DNA of 64,000 nt from Cutaneotrichosporon cavernicola (taxonomy: Eukaryota; Basidiomycota; Tremellomycetes; Trichosporonales; Trichosporonaceae): positions 1,488,001 to 1,552,000 of the forward strand of contig NC_083398.1 of assembly GCF_030864355.1 (NCBI RefSeq), written 5' to 3'. Below the pieces are notes generated by a model. The model saw only the letters and a program-made list of their open reading frames with translations. It was not told where the DNA came from and ran no database searches. This document shows, one piece after another, positions 63,420-64,000 of this stretch; within the stretch, counting starts at the first letter, position 1, and every line of letters begins with the position of its first letter. A program made the position numbers and the translations under genes.

Positions 63420-64000
63420 TATCGTTACTCTAGGCGATCGTTAAACTCGAGAGAGAGTGGATGGAGAACGAAGAAACGAGAGAGTGGCGTGGCCTAAATG
63501 GTGGGGAGACACCATGTGGGAGTGGCAAATGGCTAGCACGAAGACGTCATTGCCATTCAACCGGCATGACAGCCATCACCCGAGATCCGAGCGCACGTGG
63601 CGATCTTATTGGGTCCTTCTTTTCCGATTTGAACAAGTCGGGCGTTCGATTCTTCGTGGAGACACTTTCATATCTTTGATTTCCAGTGAGCGCCTCTCCT
63701 TACGGCCGATACTCCGTTGGAGGAAGGTACGGGGAAGGAACGAAAGTATCTTTGATGGTTTTGACTTGGAAAAGTCCGGGCCATCCACGGTCACGCGTCA
63801 CGCGGGAGCGGGAGACTTAGCTGTGCTTCCGAGAAATATGTGCCGCTATATAAGGTCGTGCATCGCGCATGATCAGAAATGACTGCTGGAACGGGTATGG
63901 GAGGAACAAAGGACCAACGATGTGGGAAGCAGGAAAATAGGAACTGGCGACAAGAAGGGGCCGAGGAACAGGAATGCCACTCTGCCACTCTGCCACTCTT
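63420..64000. other. Right-edge intergenic region
   Basis: About 580 nt; no supported gene. A TATATAA sequence is at 63847-63853. The edge ends in a GCCACTCT repeat (about 63975-64000). Confidence 0.4.

Noticed and set aside
1..64000. Search for transposons, insertion sequences, CRISPR arrays and viral genes
   Set aside because: No transposase, reverse transcriptase, integrase or long terminal repeats were seen. Repeats are limited to small micro- and minisatellites.

Overview
The window is nuclear DNA of a GC-rich basidiomycete yeast, most likely a Trichosporonales member (the Trichosporon/Cutaneotrichosporon/Apiotrichum/Vanrija group). Evidence: genes are packed on both strands and almost all are split by very short introns, many of 30-55 nt. 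Donors are GTGAGT-like and a CTGAC or CTAAC branch point lies a few bases before CAG or TAG. Proteins are fungal (Yos1, Dap1, Dpb4, Gpi3, Lst8, POF1-type NMNAT), and an F-box-like family of the kind I associate with this order is present. The order-level placement is inference. There are no bacterial operons, insertion sequences or CRISPR arrays.

Layout. 1-725 (-) partial Gfo/Idh/MocA oxidoreductase; 2232-3593 (+) two-domain ureidoglycolate lyase; 3920-5053 (+) Gpp-type HAD phosphatase; 5192-6140 (-) J-domain protein; 6369-7409 (-) cardiolipin synthase; 7720-10776 (+) SNF2 translocase; 11040-11962 (+) Dap1; 12285-12684 (+) Cys-rich tail-anchored peptide; 12859-13780 (-) Dpb4; 14016-14507 (-) Yos1; 15534-16786 (+) class B J-protein; 17295-18578 (+) Lst8; 18773-21342 three small CxxC proteins; 23297-24379 (+) F-box-like protein; 24637-26257 (+) MFS transporter; 27257-29913 (-) V-ATPase subunit a; 30530-33142 (+) SLC1 and GPI3, extremely close or fused; 33309-36902 (-) leucyl-tRNA synthetase; 37692-38657 (+) frameshifted alpha/beta hydrolase; 39609-41337 (+) two small secreted Cys-rich proteins; 42440-45061 (-) large disordered protein; 47698-49665 (-) GATA factor with a white-collar-2-type finger; 51081-51167 tRNA-Arg; 51381-52460 broken F-box-like copies on both strands; 53084-54277 (+) aldoxime dehydratase; 55082-58824 (-) mucin-like receptor; 61149-62351 (-) NMNAT; 62667-62755 tRNA-Pro; 63058-63419 (-) small conserved-looking protein.

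The left part (1-18.6 kb) and the block 24.6-37 kb are dense housekeeping regions. Several genes there share membrane-lipid themes (cardiolipin, phosphatidic acid, GPI anchor, Dap1), but nothing shows co-regulation. The stretches 18.8-24.4 kb and 37.7-61 kb are more accessory: lineage-specific small proteins, a frameshifted gene, decayed F-box-like copies, minisatellites and long gene-poor gaps.

The most interesting signals are these. (1) SLC1 and GPI3 join in one reading frame if a 68-nt intron holding the SLC1 stop codon is spliced. (2) The cytosolic-type LeuRS has an in-frame mitochondrial-presequence-like extension upstream of its first ATG, with no ATG of its own. (3) The N-terminal ureidoglycolate-lyase domain has decayed while the C-terminal one is intact. 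(4) There are very small exons (7 nt in DPB4, 13 nt in the SNF2 gene, a bare ATG exon in the hydrolase) and introns down to 26-30 nt. (5) A haem aldoxime dehydratase sits in an accessory region.
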